DNA of 64,000 nt from positions 1-64,000 of the forward strand of contig NZ_FOSL01000024.1 in the NCBI RefSeq assembly GCF_900114255.1, written 5' to 3'. The position numbers and the translations under genes are program-made. This document shows positions 17,156 through 26,530 of the stretch, one piece after another. The notes under the pieces are model-generated. The model made no database searches, was not told the DNA's origin, and saw only the letters and a program-made list of their open reading frames with translations. This stretch comes from Neomesorhizobium albiziae. GTDB taxonomy: Bacteria; Pseudomonadota; Alphaproteobacteria; Rhizobiales; Rhizobiaceae. Each line of letters begins with the position of its first letter. Position 1 is the stretch's first letter.

Positions 17156-18322
17156 TCAGGCAAGCACCTGTTTGCGGCCGGCGTCGTAGCCGATTGCCGC
17201 ACACAACAACAACACGAGAGCCGCTCCGATCGATGGCACGACGAAGCTGCCTGTCCAGTCGGCAAGGTATCCGGCGGCGATGGGGCCAAGAATCTGGCCG
17301 GTGCCGAACGATGCCGTCATCAGGGCTAGCGCGCGGCGCGGCGCGGCAGGCGCCAGCAAGCGCCCCGCCTGCAGGCCGATTGCGGTGATCGCGATGAAAG
17401 TGCCGCCAAGCAGGATGCCACCGATCAGCGGCCCGGCAACTCCGCCGAGACTGACACTGGCAACGACGCCTATGGCCTCGACGATACAGCCCAGTGCGAA
17501 TGTTGCGGTCAGGCCGAGTCGCGGCGCCATCCTTGCCCAAAGGTAGACGGAGGGAATTCCAGCCAGGCCAGTGACCAGCCAGACGGCGGATTCGAAAAGC
17601 CGGCCACCGTCGCCTTGGCGGACGATCGCGACGATGAAGGTGGCGGTGACGATGTAGCCGAGACCGAACAGGCCGTAGGCGACTATGATCTTGGCAAGGG
17701 CTCCACTTTTCGGCAATTGCGGCTCGCGTCGCGCAATGCCGCCGACCAGGGGCCCGCGATCGATCATCAGGAGGACAACGAGGAAGCCGGCGATCGACAA
17801 CGCGCCGGACCAAAGCCATCCCGCCGGCCACGCAGAACCTGCAAGCACCAAAGCGCCGGTCATCACCGAAGAAACGGCAATGCCGACACCGACGCCGCCG
17901 AAATGCAGCGCCTGCAGGCTATTGCGGCCAGCCGCGGCCAGATGGCTGAAGACGATGGTGATGACGAAAACCATGACGAAGGCGCTGGCGACACCGGCGA
18001 AAAACCTGATCGCTGTGAAGGCAGCGAGGTTTTCGGTCAGCCCCATCGCTCCGGCCAGCAGCGCGCTTGCTGCGAGCGAGACCAGCATGACGGCACGCTC
18101 GCGCCCATGCGCCCAGCCGCCGGCGGCCGCGATGGCGCCGAGCAGATAGCCGAGATAGTTGGCCGACGCGATAAGCCCCGCATTCGACGCCGACAGACCG
18201 ATTTCCTCCATCATGCTCGGCAAGATCGGCGTGTAGACGAAACGGCCGATGCCCATGGCCACGGCCATGGCGGTCATGCCGGCAATCGCATAGCGGAGCG
18301 GGTTGGCTGGGGCCTTGTCCAT
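17156..18322 (-). CDS. YbfB/YjiJ family MFS transporter
   Basis: A 388-residue major facilitator with about twelve membrane segments. The N-terminus AMAVAMGIGRFVYTPILPSMM is typical of the YbfB/YjiJ group (arabinose-efflux-permease-like). The loop between helices 2 and 3 is GGWAHGRERA in place of the classic GXXXDRXGRR. Substrate unknown. It is upstream of bacA on the same strand with 119 bases between, including the palindrome, so it is probably transcribed separately. Confidence 0.85.
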   Translation of the reverse strand: MDKAPANPLRYAIAGMTAMAVAMGIGRFVYTPILPSMMEEIGLSASNAGLIASANYLGYLLGAIAAAGGWAHGRERAVMLVSLAASALLAGAMGLTENLAAFTAIRFFAGVASAFVMVFVITIVFSHLAAAGRNSLQALHFGGVGVGIAVSSVMTGALVLAGSAWPAGWLWSGALSIAGFLVVLLMIDRGPLVGGIARREPQLPKSGALAKIIVAYGLFGLGYIVTATFIVAIVRQGDGGRLFESAVWLVTGLAGIPSVYLWARMAPRLGLTATFALGCIVEAIGVVASVSLGGVAGPLIGGILLGGTFIAITAIGLQAGRLLAPAAPRRALALMTASFGTGQILGPIAAGYLADWTGSFVVPSIGAALVLLLCAAIGYDAGRKQVLA

Positions 18323-18463
18323 GGCGCGACCATATTGGCCGCGACGCGAGACACAATCCGGTTGCAGCGTCTGGCTATTGGGCCAATCGCGATTGATCGG
18401 GATGATGCTTCGACCGGCTCCTGGAAAGGACCGGTACCGGCAACGAACGCAAAGCCGACGCTG

Positions 18464-18817
18464 TTAATAAGCGGCGAAGGCTGCTTCGTAACGCTCCGGC
18501 TTGAAGCCCGCCATGAGCTTGCCCTTGGCGTCGAGCACCGGCCGCTTGATCATGGTGGGCTCGGCCAGCATCAGCTTGATCGCCTTCTCGCGATCGAGAT
18601 CCTTCCTGTCGGCATCCGGCAAGGCCCGGAACGTGGTCGACCCCTTGTTCAGCAAGGTTTCCCAGCCGAGTTCATCGCACCAGCGGGCCAGGACCTCGCG
18701 GTTCAGCCCTTCGACGCGATAGTCGTGGAAATCATAAGCGACGCCATGCGATTCCAGCCAGGTTCGCGCCTTCTTCATGGTGTCGCAGTTCTTGATGCCA
18801 TAGATTCTGGTGGTCAA
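18464..18817 (-). CDS. ArsC/Spx-fold protein (YffB-like)
   Basis: A 117-residue thioredoxin-fold protein of the arsenate reductase/Spx superfamily. The redox or substrate motif is YGIKNCDTMKKA near residue 5, with a single Cys in place of CXXC, and the C-terminal block MIKRPVLDAKGKLMAGFKPE is typical of the YffB branch. True ArsC function is not shown: there are no ars genes nearby, and YffB proteins are thought to be thiol-related reductases. The start is not an ATG: TTG at 18817 (MTTRIYGIK) is preferred, preceded by AGGGAAC; a GTG at 18847 is the alternative. Confidence 0.82.
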   Translation of the reverse strand: MTTRIYGIKNCDTMKKARTWLESHGVAYDFHDYRVEGLNREVLARWCDELGWETLLNKGSTTFRALPDADRKDLDREKAIKLMLAEPTMIKRPVLDAKGKLMAGFKPERYEAAFAAY

Positions 18818-18887
18818 TCGGACGTTCCCTGAAATTGTCGCCGGCACGCGGGACCACCGGCGGTCCGCTTACGGGATGTCCGTATAG

Positions 18888-21677
18888 CTATTCGAACGCG
18901 TAGGTGAAACCCTGATCGGAGGCGCCGACGGTGACTTTCGTCATCTTCTCGCCTTCCAGCGAGCGGTTGAGCACGCCGCGGCTGAGTTCCGGCAGCAGCG
19001 TGTTGGTGAGGATCGCATCGATCATCCGCCCTCCCGACTCGATTTCGGTGCAGCGCGCCTTGACCAGGTCCATGACACCATCGCCGATCACCAGTTCCGC
19101 ATCGTGGCTAGCGCGCAGGCGGCGCGCGATCTTGCCGAATTGATGGCGCGTGATCGCCTCGATCATCTGGTCCGACAGCGGATAATAGGGAATGGTCACC
19201 ACACGGCCAAGGAACGCGGCGGGAAAGACTTTGAGCAAAGGGGTACGCAGCGCCTGATCGAGGTCATCATGCCCGGTCCGCTCCCGGCCGCCGTCGGTAC
19301 GGTCCATGATGACCTCAGAACCGACATTCGAAGTCAGCAGGATCAGCGTGTTCTTGAAGTCGATCCGCCGCCCTTCGCTGTCGTCCATCATGCCCTTGTC
19401 GAAAACCTGGAAGAATATCTCGTGCACATCGGGATGCGCCTTCTCGACCTCGTCGAGCAGGATGACCGAATAGGGCTTGCGGCGAACCGCCTCGGTGAGG
19501 ATGCCTCCCTTGCCATAACCGACATATCCGGGCGGCGCGCCTTTCAATGTCGACACGGTATGCGCCTCCTGGAATTCGGACATGTTGATCGAGATGAGGT
19601 TCTGCTCGCCGCCATAAAGCGTCTCCGCCAGCGCAAGTGCGGTTTCCGTCTTGCCGACGCCAGAAGGGCCGCAGAGCAGGAAGACGCCGACCGGCTTTTC
19701 CGGCGCACCGAGCCCGGCACGGCTGGTCTGCACGCGTTTGGCGATCATCTCCATCGCGTGGTCCTGGCCGACGACGCGCTCCGAAAGCGTTGCGGCAAGG
19801 CGCAGCGCCTTTTCCGTCTGACTGGACAGCATGCGTCCGGTCGGAATGCCGGTCCAATCCTGAACGACGGCTGCCACCGCGTTGCGGTCTACCGAAGGCA
19901 GGATCAGCGGCGTCTCGCCCTGTGCTTCGGCGAGTTCCGCCATGAGTTCCCGCAGCCGCGCCAGATCGGCGGCCTTATCGGGCACTTCCTCGCCTGTCGC
20001 CGGCTCCGCCGCAAGCTCTTCGGCCGCACCTCCGGTTTCGGCTGAGCCGGCCGCAGGCTCAATTGCTTCGACACCTTCGCCCTCGCCCGTTTCGGCTACG
20101 TCCGGCTCCGGATCGAGCGGCACGCCCTCACCGCGCAACTTCTTGCGCAGGTCGAGTATTTCGGCGACGAGCGCCTTTTCGCGTTCCCAACGCTCCTGTG
20201 CGGACGCAAGCGACATCTCGGCTTCGGCCAAGCCGGCATCGACCCGCGCCTGACGGTCGGCGACCTCGATGCCAATCGCCTCTTCGCGCCCGATAATGGC
20301 GCGCTCGATTTCCAGCGCCTGACGGCGGCGCAGAATGTCCTCCACCTCGGCCGGCGTCGCGTGCTGCGAGACCGCGACGCGGGCGCAGGCCGTGTCGAGC
20401 AGGCTCACCGCCTTGTCCGGCAACTGCCGCGCCGGAATATAGCGATGCGACAGGCCGACCGCGGCCTCGATCGCCTCGTCGAGTATCTGCACCTGGTGGT
20501 GTTTCTCCAGCACGCCGGCAACGCCGCGCAACATCAGCAGAGCAACCGCTTCCGCCGGTTCGTCGATCTTCACCACCTGGAAGCGGCGGGTGAGTGCAGG
20601 ATCCTTCTCGATGTGCTGCTTGTATTCGGCCCAGGTGGTTGCCGCGATAGTGCGCAGTTCGCCACGCGCCAGCGCAGGCTTGAGCAGGTTTGCTGCATCG
20701 CCCGTGCCAGCCGCTCCGCCAGCGCCGATGAGCGTATGGGCTTCATCAATGAAAAGGATGATCGGCGTCTCCGAGGATTGCACCTCGTCGATAACCGCCT
20801 TCAGGCGTTTTTCGAACTCGCCCTTCACGCTGGCGCCCGCCTGCATCAGGCCGACATCGAGCATGCGGACGCTGATCCCCTGAAGCGGAGGCGGTACATC
20901 GCCCTCGGCGATGCGCAACGCAAACCCTTCGACCACCGCTGTCTTTCCGACACCGGCCTCGCCGGTCAGGATCGGGTTGTTTTGCCGGCGTCGCATCAGG
21001 ATGTCGACGATCTGCCGTATCTCCGGATCGCGTCCTACGACAGGATCGATCTTGCCGTCGTGGGCGCGCTGCGTCAGGTCGGTGGCATATTTCGCCAGCG
21101 CGGAATCGCCGCCGAGCGACCGTTTCGGCGCCTCGGCGGAAGCGGGCGCGGCTTCCGCCGCAGCGCCTTCGAGGGACCCTTCAACCACATCGGCGAAACG
21201 GCCGATGACGCCGTCGGCATCGATCTTGTCGAATTCGCCGCTGATCTTCGACAGCAGCCCTTCGAGCACCGGAGTCTTCAGGCAGGCAAGCACGATGTAC
21301 GCGCTGCGCACCTCATCCGCGCCGAATTCGAGCCCGGCCAGATTCCAGGCCTCCTGGATGGCGTGGAAGATATGGTCGGAAAACTCTTCGATGGATGTCG
21401 CGCCGTAAGGCAGCTTGTCGATCGCCCGCGTCATGTCGCCGGCTATGCGGCTGCTGTCGACGCCAGCGTCGGCCAGTATGAACTGAACGTCCGAACGGTC
21501 GGAAAGCACCAGCTGCTCAATAAAGTGGGCGAGTTCGACGTAGGGATTGCCGCGCAGCTTGGCCGCGCCGGCGGCCGCCTTGAATGCTTGCTGGCAAGTC
21601 GGGTTGAGCTTCGCGACCAGTTCCTTGCGCTTGAAGCCCTGAGAGCTTCCGCGCCGCTGTGCACCGCCTGCCTCCAT
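18888..21677 (-). CDS. tssH: T6SS sheath-recycling ATPase ClpV (TssH)
   Basis: A 929-residue AAA+ ATPase that disassembles the contracted TssB/TssC sheath. It has an N-terminal Clp repeat domain (about residues 20-160), a first AAA module with Walker A GEAGVGKT (239-246) and Walker [11 protein letters not shown], a middle coiled region, and a second AAA module with GPSGVGKT and [11 protein letters not shown]. About 55 acidic Ala/Glu/Gly-rich residues (around 515-575) interrupt the region before the second module. The ATG at 21677 is preceded by AGGAG; the longer frame to 21719 is rejected. Transcribed away from the main T6SS operon. Confidence 0.96.
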   Translation of the reverse strand: MEAGGAQRRGSSQGFKRKELVAKLNPTCQQAFKAAAGAAKLRGNPYVELAHFIEQLVLSDRSDVQFILADAGVDSSRIAGDMTRAIDKLPYGATSIEEFSDHIFHAIQEAWNLAGLEFGADEVRSAYIVLACLKTPVLEGLLSKISGEFDKIDADGVIGRFADVVEGSLEGAAAEAAPASAEAPKRSLGGDSALAKYATDLTQRAHDGKIDPVVGRDPEIRQIVDILMRRRQNNPILTGEAGVGKTAVVEGFALRIAEGDVPPPLQGISVRMLDVGLMQAGASVKGEFEKRLKAVIDEVQSSETPIILFIDEAHTLIGAGGAAGTGDAANLLKPALARGELRTIAATTWAEYKQHIEKDPALTRRFQVVKIDEPAEAVALLMLRGVAGVLEKHHQVQILDEAIEAAVGLSHRYIPARQLPDKAVSLLDTACARVAVSQHATPAEVEDILRRRQALEIERAIIGREEAIGIEVADRQARVDAGLAEAEMSLASAQERWEREKALVAEILDLRKKLRGEGVPLDPEPDVAETGEGEGVEAIEPAAGSAETGGAAEELAAEPATGEEVPDKAADLARLRELMAELAEAQGETPLILPSVDRNAVAAVVQDWTGIPTGRMLSSQTEKALRLAATLSERVVGQDHAMEMIAKRVQTSRAGLGAPEKPVGVFLLCGPSGVGKTETALALAETLYGGEQNLISINMSEFQEAHTVSTLKGAPPGYVGYGKGGILTEAVRRKPYSVILLDEVEKAHPDVHEIFFQVFDKGMMDDSEGRRIDFKNTLILLTSNVGSEVIMDRTDGGRERTGHDDLDQALRTPLLKVFPAAFLGRVVTIPYYPLSDQMIEAITRHQFGKIARRLRASHDAELVIGDGVMDLVKARCTEIESGGRMIDAILTNTLLPELSRGVLNRSLEGEKMTKVTVGASDQGFTYAFE

Positions 21678-22057
21678 CGGACTGCTCCTGTGACCGATCG
21701 TCTGCCAATAACCTGCCATACAAAAAGCGGCTTTACAAAGAGAGCCTCATGCAGTGGAGTAGAGAAGGCAAAGGTTCGGCACAATGAAATTTTTCACGCT
21801 CAGAACTTACCCATAGTGCTTCTGATCTGAAATTTGTTGCCGGATAACGAATTTTGTGTGCGCTCTTTAACATACCTGGCGTTCGCAACAACGTAGTGCG
21901 AATTTCGAAAGACAACACCACGTGAAATTGTAGACACGATGCCTGAAAGAGGTATCCTGCTTTGACTTTCGGGGCGTAATCCAAATTGTGATGAATGAAA
22001 GTTCTGTGGTAAAATACTAGCGATATTCGGCCTTTGGCCGTTTTGCTGGGGGTGCTT
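21678..22057. promoter_or_regulatory. divergent tssH-tssA promoter region (380 bases)
   Basis: This gene-free stretch is visibly more AT-rich than its surroundings and must carry the promoters of tssH (leftward) and the tss operon (rightward). An inverted repeat TTCGCA (21882-21887)/TGCGAA (21897-21902) lies in the middle. TTGACT at 21962-21967 is a possible -35 for tssA, but its -10 partner is weak. I looked for a sigma-54 GG-N10-GC element and found no exact match. A regulator is not encoded next to it. Confidence 0.5.
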
Positions 22058-23227
22058 GTGATCGACGTCGCGCTCTGGCTGACTCCCCTGGACGGTGAAA
22101 ACCCGTCCGGCAAGGATTTGCGCAACGATCCACGATTTCACGAACTGGAACGCCTGACGGAAGCGCAGATCAAAGTCACGCACGACGACCGCAACAAACC
22201 TTCCTCTGAAATCATTGTTCCCGTCGATTGGGCCGCGGTGCTCGCCAAGGCGGAGGAATTGCATACCGAAGGGCGGGACCTGCGTCTGCTGGTGATCCTG
22301 ACGCGCGCTCTCGCCAACGAGTCGGGGCTGGCCGGGCTGACACAGGGCCTGACGCTGATCGCCCAGACCTTCGACGCGCATTGGGAGACCATGCACCCGG
22401 CGCTGCGGGCAAACGCTGCGCCGCGCGAGGCGGCGTTGCGGCGCATCAACTCACTGCTCGACCTGCAGAACGGCCAGGACGGCCTGTTGGCAAACCTGCG
22501 CCAGATGACATTTTTCGCCCCGCGCGGCATCGGCCCGATCACCGGACGCGACCTGGAAAAGGGCGCGCTGGATGACCGCACGATGCTCCAGGAAGCCGCA
22601 TCGGGATTGAACGGCGCCGAGAAAGCAGCACTTTCCAGCGCGCATGAGCAACTTCTGGGCCGGGTGCGCGCCGGATGCGCGGCCCATATCGACCAGGCCA
22701 ATGACGCGATGATCGCGCTGGTCGCCGATGCCCGTGCGGCAAGTGCTGCGCTCGATGCGGTAGAGATCGCACTCAACGCGCGCCTTGAAAGCAGCGGCAC
22801 GGCGGTTCCCGAACTGAAGCGCTTTCTGGAGCGCATCCTGACCACGCTGGAGCGCGGATCGACGGTGCGCATCTCGGCGAATGGCGCGGCCAAGCCTGTC
22901 GAGACGCCAGCGGCACCGGAAACCCCGGTTCGAAATGGCCGTGATAGCGACTCTGCCCCAGCAACCGAGGGGGGATCTCAGCAAATGCTCCCGGACCGGA
23001 TTTCCTCACGCGACGATGTCGTCAAATGCCTCGATCTTGTTGTCGCCTTCTATGATCGGACCGAACCTTCGAGCCCCATTCCGCATCTCGCCCGCCGTGT
23101 TCGACGCATGGTGCACATGGATTTCGTTGAACTGATGGAAGACCTCGCGCCGTCGGGGCTGAAGGAGTTCCGGCTTCTCGCCGGCGTTCCAGACAACAAG
23201 AAGACGGCACAGAAAGATGAAAGGTAA
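22058..23227 (+). CDS. tssA: T6SS protein TssA
   Basis: A 389-residue TssA, which nucleates or caps the tail during baseplate and sheath assembly. The ImpA N-terminal domain is seen at about residues 1-130 (PLDGENPSGKDLRNDPRF). The C-terminal segment VKCLDLVVAFYDRTEPSSPI followed by HLARRVRRMVHMDF (about residues 320-365) is the short C-terminal domain that forms the ring in the P. aeruginosa TssA1 type. A Pro/Ala/Glu linker joins the two. The GTG at 22058 after GGGGGTG is the likely start; a TTG at 22034 is possible. First gene of the long rightward operon. Confidence 0.88.
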   Translation: MIDVALWLTPLDGENPSGKDLRNDPRFHELERLTEAQIKVTHDDRNKPSSEIIVPVDWAAVLAKAEELHTEGRDLRLLVILTRALANESGLAGLTQGLTLIAQTFDAHWETMHPALRANAAPREAALRRINSLLDLQNGQDGLLANLRQMTFFAPRGIGPITGRDLEKGALDDRTMLQEAASGLNGAEKAALSSAHEQLLGRVRAGCAAHIDQANDAMIALVADARAASAALDAVEIALNARLESSGTAVPELKRFLERILTTLERGSTVRISANGAAKPVETPAAPETPVRNGRDSDSAPATEGGSQQMLPDRISSRDDVVKCLDLVVAFYDRTEPSSPIPHLARRVRRMVHMDFVELMEDLAPSGLKEFRLLAGVPDNKKTAQKDER

Positions 23228-23233
23228 GAAACC

Positions 23234-23773
23234 ATGCCGGCCGAAAGCAAAGCAAAGGTCATTGAGCGAAATCGCGCACCGCGCGTGCAGATCGCCTACG
23301 ATGTGGAAACTTACGGCAGCCCGACGACCATCGAACTGCCCTTCGTCATGGGCGTGATGGCTGACCTTTCGGGCGCGTCGGAGACCAGGGAAGCTCAGAA
23401 ATCCGTGCTCGACCGATCCTTTGTCGAGACCGACGCCAACAGGTTCCCGCGTTTCATGGAGGCGCTAGGGCCGCGTGTGAAGGCGCGCGTCAAGAACACG
23501 CTTCCACAGGCCGAAGGCGCCGAGCGCGAAGAAGAGCTGTTCGTGGATCTGACCTTCACCAAAATGGGGGATTTCGCCCCGGACAAGGTCGCCGAGCAAG
23601 TTCCGCAACTGGCGGAAATTCTCAAGATGCGTCGCCAACTCGTGGAACTGCTTGGTTTCATGGACGGCAGGGTCGACGCCGAAAAGCGTATCGCGCAACT
23701 GCTGAACAACGAGCCTCTTCTCGGGCAGATCGCCAATCAGGCGCTGTCCGAAGGCGAGAAGGGCGGGGAGTAA
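23234..23773 (+). CDS. tssB: T6SS contractile sheath small subunit TssB
   Basis: A 179-residue VipA/ImpB protein, the smaller half of the contractile sheath. The N-terminal beta strand and the conserved ELPFVMGVMADLSG segment (about residues 35-48) are present, as are DRSFVETDANRFPRFM and the C-terminal helix region. Length is standard. Six bases separate it from tssA and three from tssC, so expression is coupled. It pairs with TssC in a 1:1 sheath unit and is the substrate contact region for ClpV together with TssC. Confidence 0.96.
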   Translation: MPAESKAKVIERNRAPRVQIAYDVETYGSPTTIELPFVMGVMADLSGASETREAQKSVLDRSFVETDANRFPRFMEALGPRVKARVKNTLPQAEGAEREEELFVDLTFTKMGDFAPDKVAEQVPQLAEILKMRRQLVELLGFMDGRVDAEKRIAQLLNNEPLLGQIANQALSEGEKGGE

Positions 23774-23776
23774 GTC

Positions 23777-25279
23777 ATGGCCGAACAGCAAAAAGTCGCA
23801 ACCGTCGCCGAAGCAGATGCCATCGACCTTGGGGAGTTCAGCGAACTCCTCGAGAAGGACTTCAAGGTCAAGAAGGACGACAGCGAGAAGCTGCAGCAAC
23901 TCGTCCGCAACCTTGCCCTTGCGGCGCAGGCTCGCTCCGAAACCACAACGATCTCGTCGAACGCGATCAAGTCGATCAAGTCGCTTGTCGCGGGCATCGA
24001 CAAGATGCTGACGACCCAGGTCAACGAGATCCTGCACGCGCCGGAAGTGCGCGAGATGGAAGGCACATGGCGCGGCCTCTGGTACCTCATCAACAACACG
24101 GAAACGGATCAGAAACTGAAGATCCGGGTCATGAACATCTCCAAGGAAGCGCTGGCTGACACGCTTGAAGACTACGAAGGCCAGATGTGGGATCAGAGCC
24201 CGATCTTCAAGAAGGTCTACACGGACGAGTATTCGATGCTCGGCGGCGAGCCGATCGGCTGCCTGATCGGCGCTTACGAATTCTCCAACCACCCGCGCGA
24301 TGTCGGCTTGATCCGCAACATCTCCGGCATATGCGCCTCCGCGCACACCCCGTTCATCGCGGCAGCCTCGCCGCGCCTCTTCCGGATGGACAGCTGGCAG
24401 GAACTGCCGAACCCGCAGGATCTCCAGCAGATCGTTTCCAACCCGGCATACGCCTCCTGGCAGTCGCTGCGCGAAAGCGAGGATGCGCGCTACATCGGGC
24501 TGACGATGCCGCGCGTGCTGGCGCGACTGCCGTATGGCTCCGAGACGGTGCCGGTGAAGGGCTTTGCCTTCGAAGAAGAGGTGTTGGGCGACCACAACAA
24601 ATATGTCTGGATGAACGCCGCCTTCCCTATGGGCGTGAACATCAACCGCAGCCACAAGCTGTATGGCTGGGGGACGCAGATCCGCGGCGTCGAGAACGGC
24701 GGTACGGTGCTCAACCTGCCGGTGCACAGCTTCCCGACCGACGACGGGTCGATCGCGATGAAGTGCCCGACTGAAGTCGCCATCGACGACCGGCGTGAAG
24801 CCGAACTCGCCAAGCTCGGCCTGATGCCGATCCTGCACCGCAAGAACACCGACCTTGCCGCCTTCATCGGCGCGCATTCGCTGCAGGATGACGAAACGCG
24901 GGCCGGCCGGCTCGTCGATCCCGACGCCCAGTCGAACGAGCGGCTCAGTGCCAACCTGCCCTACTTGTTCCCGGTCTCACGCTTCGCGCATTACCTGAAG
25001 GCGATCGCCCGCGACAAGATCGGCTCGTTCAAGGAAAGATCCGACATGCAGATCTGGTTGACCGAATGGATCAACCGTTACGTTCTTGCGAACCCTGCGT
25101 TCGCCGATGACAAAGCACGGGCCAAGCGTCCTCTCGCGGCGGCCGAAGTGCAGGTGGACAGCGTCGAGGGGCGGCCGGGTTATTACAACGCCCGCTTCTA
25201 TCTGCGTCCGCATTACCAGCTGGAAGGAATAAACGCGTCGCTACGGCTCGTATCGGAGTTGCCGTCCGTCAAATCCTGA
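23777..25279 (+). CDS. tssC: T6SS contractile sheath large subunit TssC
   Basis: A 500-residue VipB/EvpB protein, the larger sheath subunit. Characteristic strings include EVREMEGTWRGLWYLINNTE (about residues 91-110), GEPIGCLIGAYEF and the FCAP-like region replaced by ISGICASAHTPFIAAASP. The N-terminal helix of about 40 charged residues is the ClpV-recognised end in studied systems. Length is normal and no truncation is seen. Follows tssB by three bases. Confidence 0.97.
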   Translation: MAEQQKVATVAEADAIDLGEFSELLEKDFKVKKDDSEKLQQLVRNLALAAQARSETTTISSNAIKSIKSLVAGIDKMLTTQVNEILHAPEVREMEGTWRGLWYLINNTETDQKLKIRVMNISKEALADTLEDYEGQMWDQSPIFKKVYTDEYSMLGGEPIGCLIGAYEFSNHPRDVGLIRNISGICASAHTPFIAAASPRLFRMDSWQELPNPQDLQQIVSNPAYASWQSLRESEDARYIGLTMPRVLARLPYGSETVPVKGFAFEEEVLGDHNKYVWMNAAFPMGVNINRSHKLYGWGTQIRGVENGGTVLNLPVHSFPTDDGSIAMKCPTEVAIDDRREAELAKLGLMPILHRKNTDLAAFIGAHSLQDDETRAGRLVDPDAQSNERLSANLPYLFPVSRFAHYLKAIARDKIGSFKERSDMQIWLTEWINRYVLANPAFADDKARAKRPLAAAEVQVDSVEGRPGYYNARFYLRPHYQLEGINASLRLVSELPSVKS

Positions 25280-25305
25280 ATTTCTGAAACAATTGGAGAA
25301 CGACA

Positions 25306-25791
25306 ATGGCATTAATAGACGACCTCAGAAGTCTCAACATGATGAAGATCGACGGCTTTCTGGAGGTTCCAGACATTGCCGGCCCCAGCCAGCGCGATGG
25401 CCATGAAGACCAGATCGAGATCTACGACGTTACCTTCTCTATGGTCGCTCCGTTCGACCCCAACTCATTGTCGCGCAAGGGGCGCGTTTCGCTGGGTACG
25501 GTGACCTGCACGAAGGACGTCGACATGTCGTCGCCCTATCTGGCGAAAGCCTGTCACGAAAACAAGCCGCTCGACGAAGTCGTCATCTATTGCCGCCGTA
25601 CCATCGATGGCGCAACCAGCGACTATTTCGTCGTCACGCTGAAGGAAGCGTCGGTCGTTGGCTACTCGTTCGGCGCGAGCAAGACCAATCCCGATACGCT
25701 CGGCGACATCGTGCAATTTGCCTACAAGAACATCGAGCTCAAATACGACGACGATCATACCACCGACATGGATGTCGCCACCGGCATGTGA
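25306..25791 (+). CDS. hcp: T6SS inner-tube protein Hcp (TssD)
   Basis: A 161-residue Hcp, which forms stacked hexameric rings inside the sheath and carries small effectors. The start MALIDDLRSLNMMKIDGFLE and the segments EIYDVTFSMVAPFDP and VTLKEASVVGYSFGASK are typical; there is no C-terminal toxin extension. TTGGAGAACGACA before the ATG is a clear ribosome binding site. It is 26 bases from tssC and 22 from tssE; no terminator is visible, so strong expression must come from translation or an unseen promoter. Confidence 0.95.
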   Translation: MALIDDLRSLNMMKIDGFLEVPDIAGPSQRDGHEDQIEIYDVTFSMVAPFDPNSLSRKGRVSLGTVTCTKDVDMSSPYLAKACHENKPLDEVVIYCRRTIDGATSDYFVVTLKEASVVGYSFGASKTNPDTLGDIVQFAYKNIELKYDDDHTTDMDVATGM

Positions 25792-25813
25792 GGCCCGACA
25801 ATCGCAGTGAGCC

Positions 25814-26530
25814 ATGAAACCAAGTGGTACCAAGCGCGCCAAACGCGAGGCGGTTCAGCCTTCTCTTTGGGATCGCCTCGTGAACGATTTGCCGGGCCTC
25901 AGCTCGGAGATCGAGGGATTGCGTCATTCGTTGGTGGCTGAACTGGGCGCCGAGCGGCTCGATACGCTGCTCGGCGGCAGTTCGCGGCTCATGGAATCCG
26001 CTGCCGACTTGACGGCCGAGCAGAAGCGGCGCCTGCAACGGCTGGCCTTGCAGGGCGCCCAGCGTGCCGAACTGGAAAGCCGCGGCATCGTGGTCTCGCC
26101 AGACGTCCTCCGGGAAGCCGTGCGGCGCGACATTGAAGCGCTGTTCAATACGGAACGCTACGACGTCACGCCGCTTCTTTCCGACCACGAAAGCGAGCAG
26201 ATGGAAGGCAGTCCACTCGATTTGAGCGATTTCCCGGAAGTACGGCGCAGCGTCGTAAACTACGGTGTGCCGTCTTTTTCCGGGCGTTCCTCGCGTGACT
26301 TCGACCGCGACACGCTGGCCCGCGAAATAAAAATGGTGTTGGCCACCTTCGAACCCCGTTTGAAGGAAAGCGCCACCAAGGTGAACGTCACACTCGGCGA
26401 CAAGAACGGCGGGCTGAAAATCGAGATCGACGCCATCCTCATCATGACGCCGACACCGGAACGGCTGAAACTGCGCACCTCCATCAACCTCGACAATGGT
26501 CTGGCGCGGACCGACATCGGGGATGCCTGA
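25814..26530 (+). CDS. tssE: T6SS baseplate protein TssE, extended
   Basis: A 238-residue gp25-like baseplate wedge protein. The GPW/gp25 domain occupies the C-terminal half (about residues 110-235), with LREAVRRDIEALFNTERYD and the EIKMVLATFEPRL segment. Typical TssE proteins are about 130-180 residues, so the N-terminal approximately 90 residues, helical and charged with WDRLVNDLPGLSSEIEGLR, are an extension seen in some rhizobial members. Its stop is directly followed by the tssF ATG with no gap. Confidence 0.9.
   Translation: MKPSGTKRAKREAVQPSLWDRLVNDLPGLSSEIEGLRHSLVAELGAERLDTLLGGSSRLMESAADLTAEQKRRLQRLALQGAQRAELESRGIVVSPDVLREAVRRDIEALFNTERYDVTPLLSDHESEQMEGSPLDLSDFPEVRRSVVNYGVPSFSGRSSRDFDRDTLAREIKMVLATFEPRLKESATKVNVTLGDKNGGLKIEIDAILIMTPTPERLKLRTSINLDNGLARTDIGDA

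Noticed and set aside
17615-18832. 405-codon open frame on the plus strand
   Set aside because: Antisense to the MFS and ArsC-fold genes, no recognisable motif, composition typical of a shadow.
20361-21830. 489-codon open frame on the plus strand
   Set aside because: Complementary to clpV, whose motifs on the minus strand are unambiguous.
22030-22050. sigma-54-like TTGGC...TTGCT string before tssA
   Set aside because: The GG to GC spacing is too short (seven bases).
23465-24877. 470-codon open frame on the minus strand
   Set aside because: Complementary to tssB and tssC, which are clearly coding on the plus strand.
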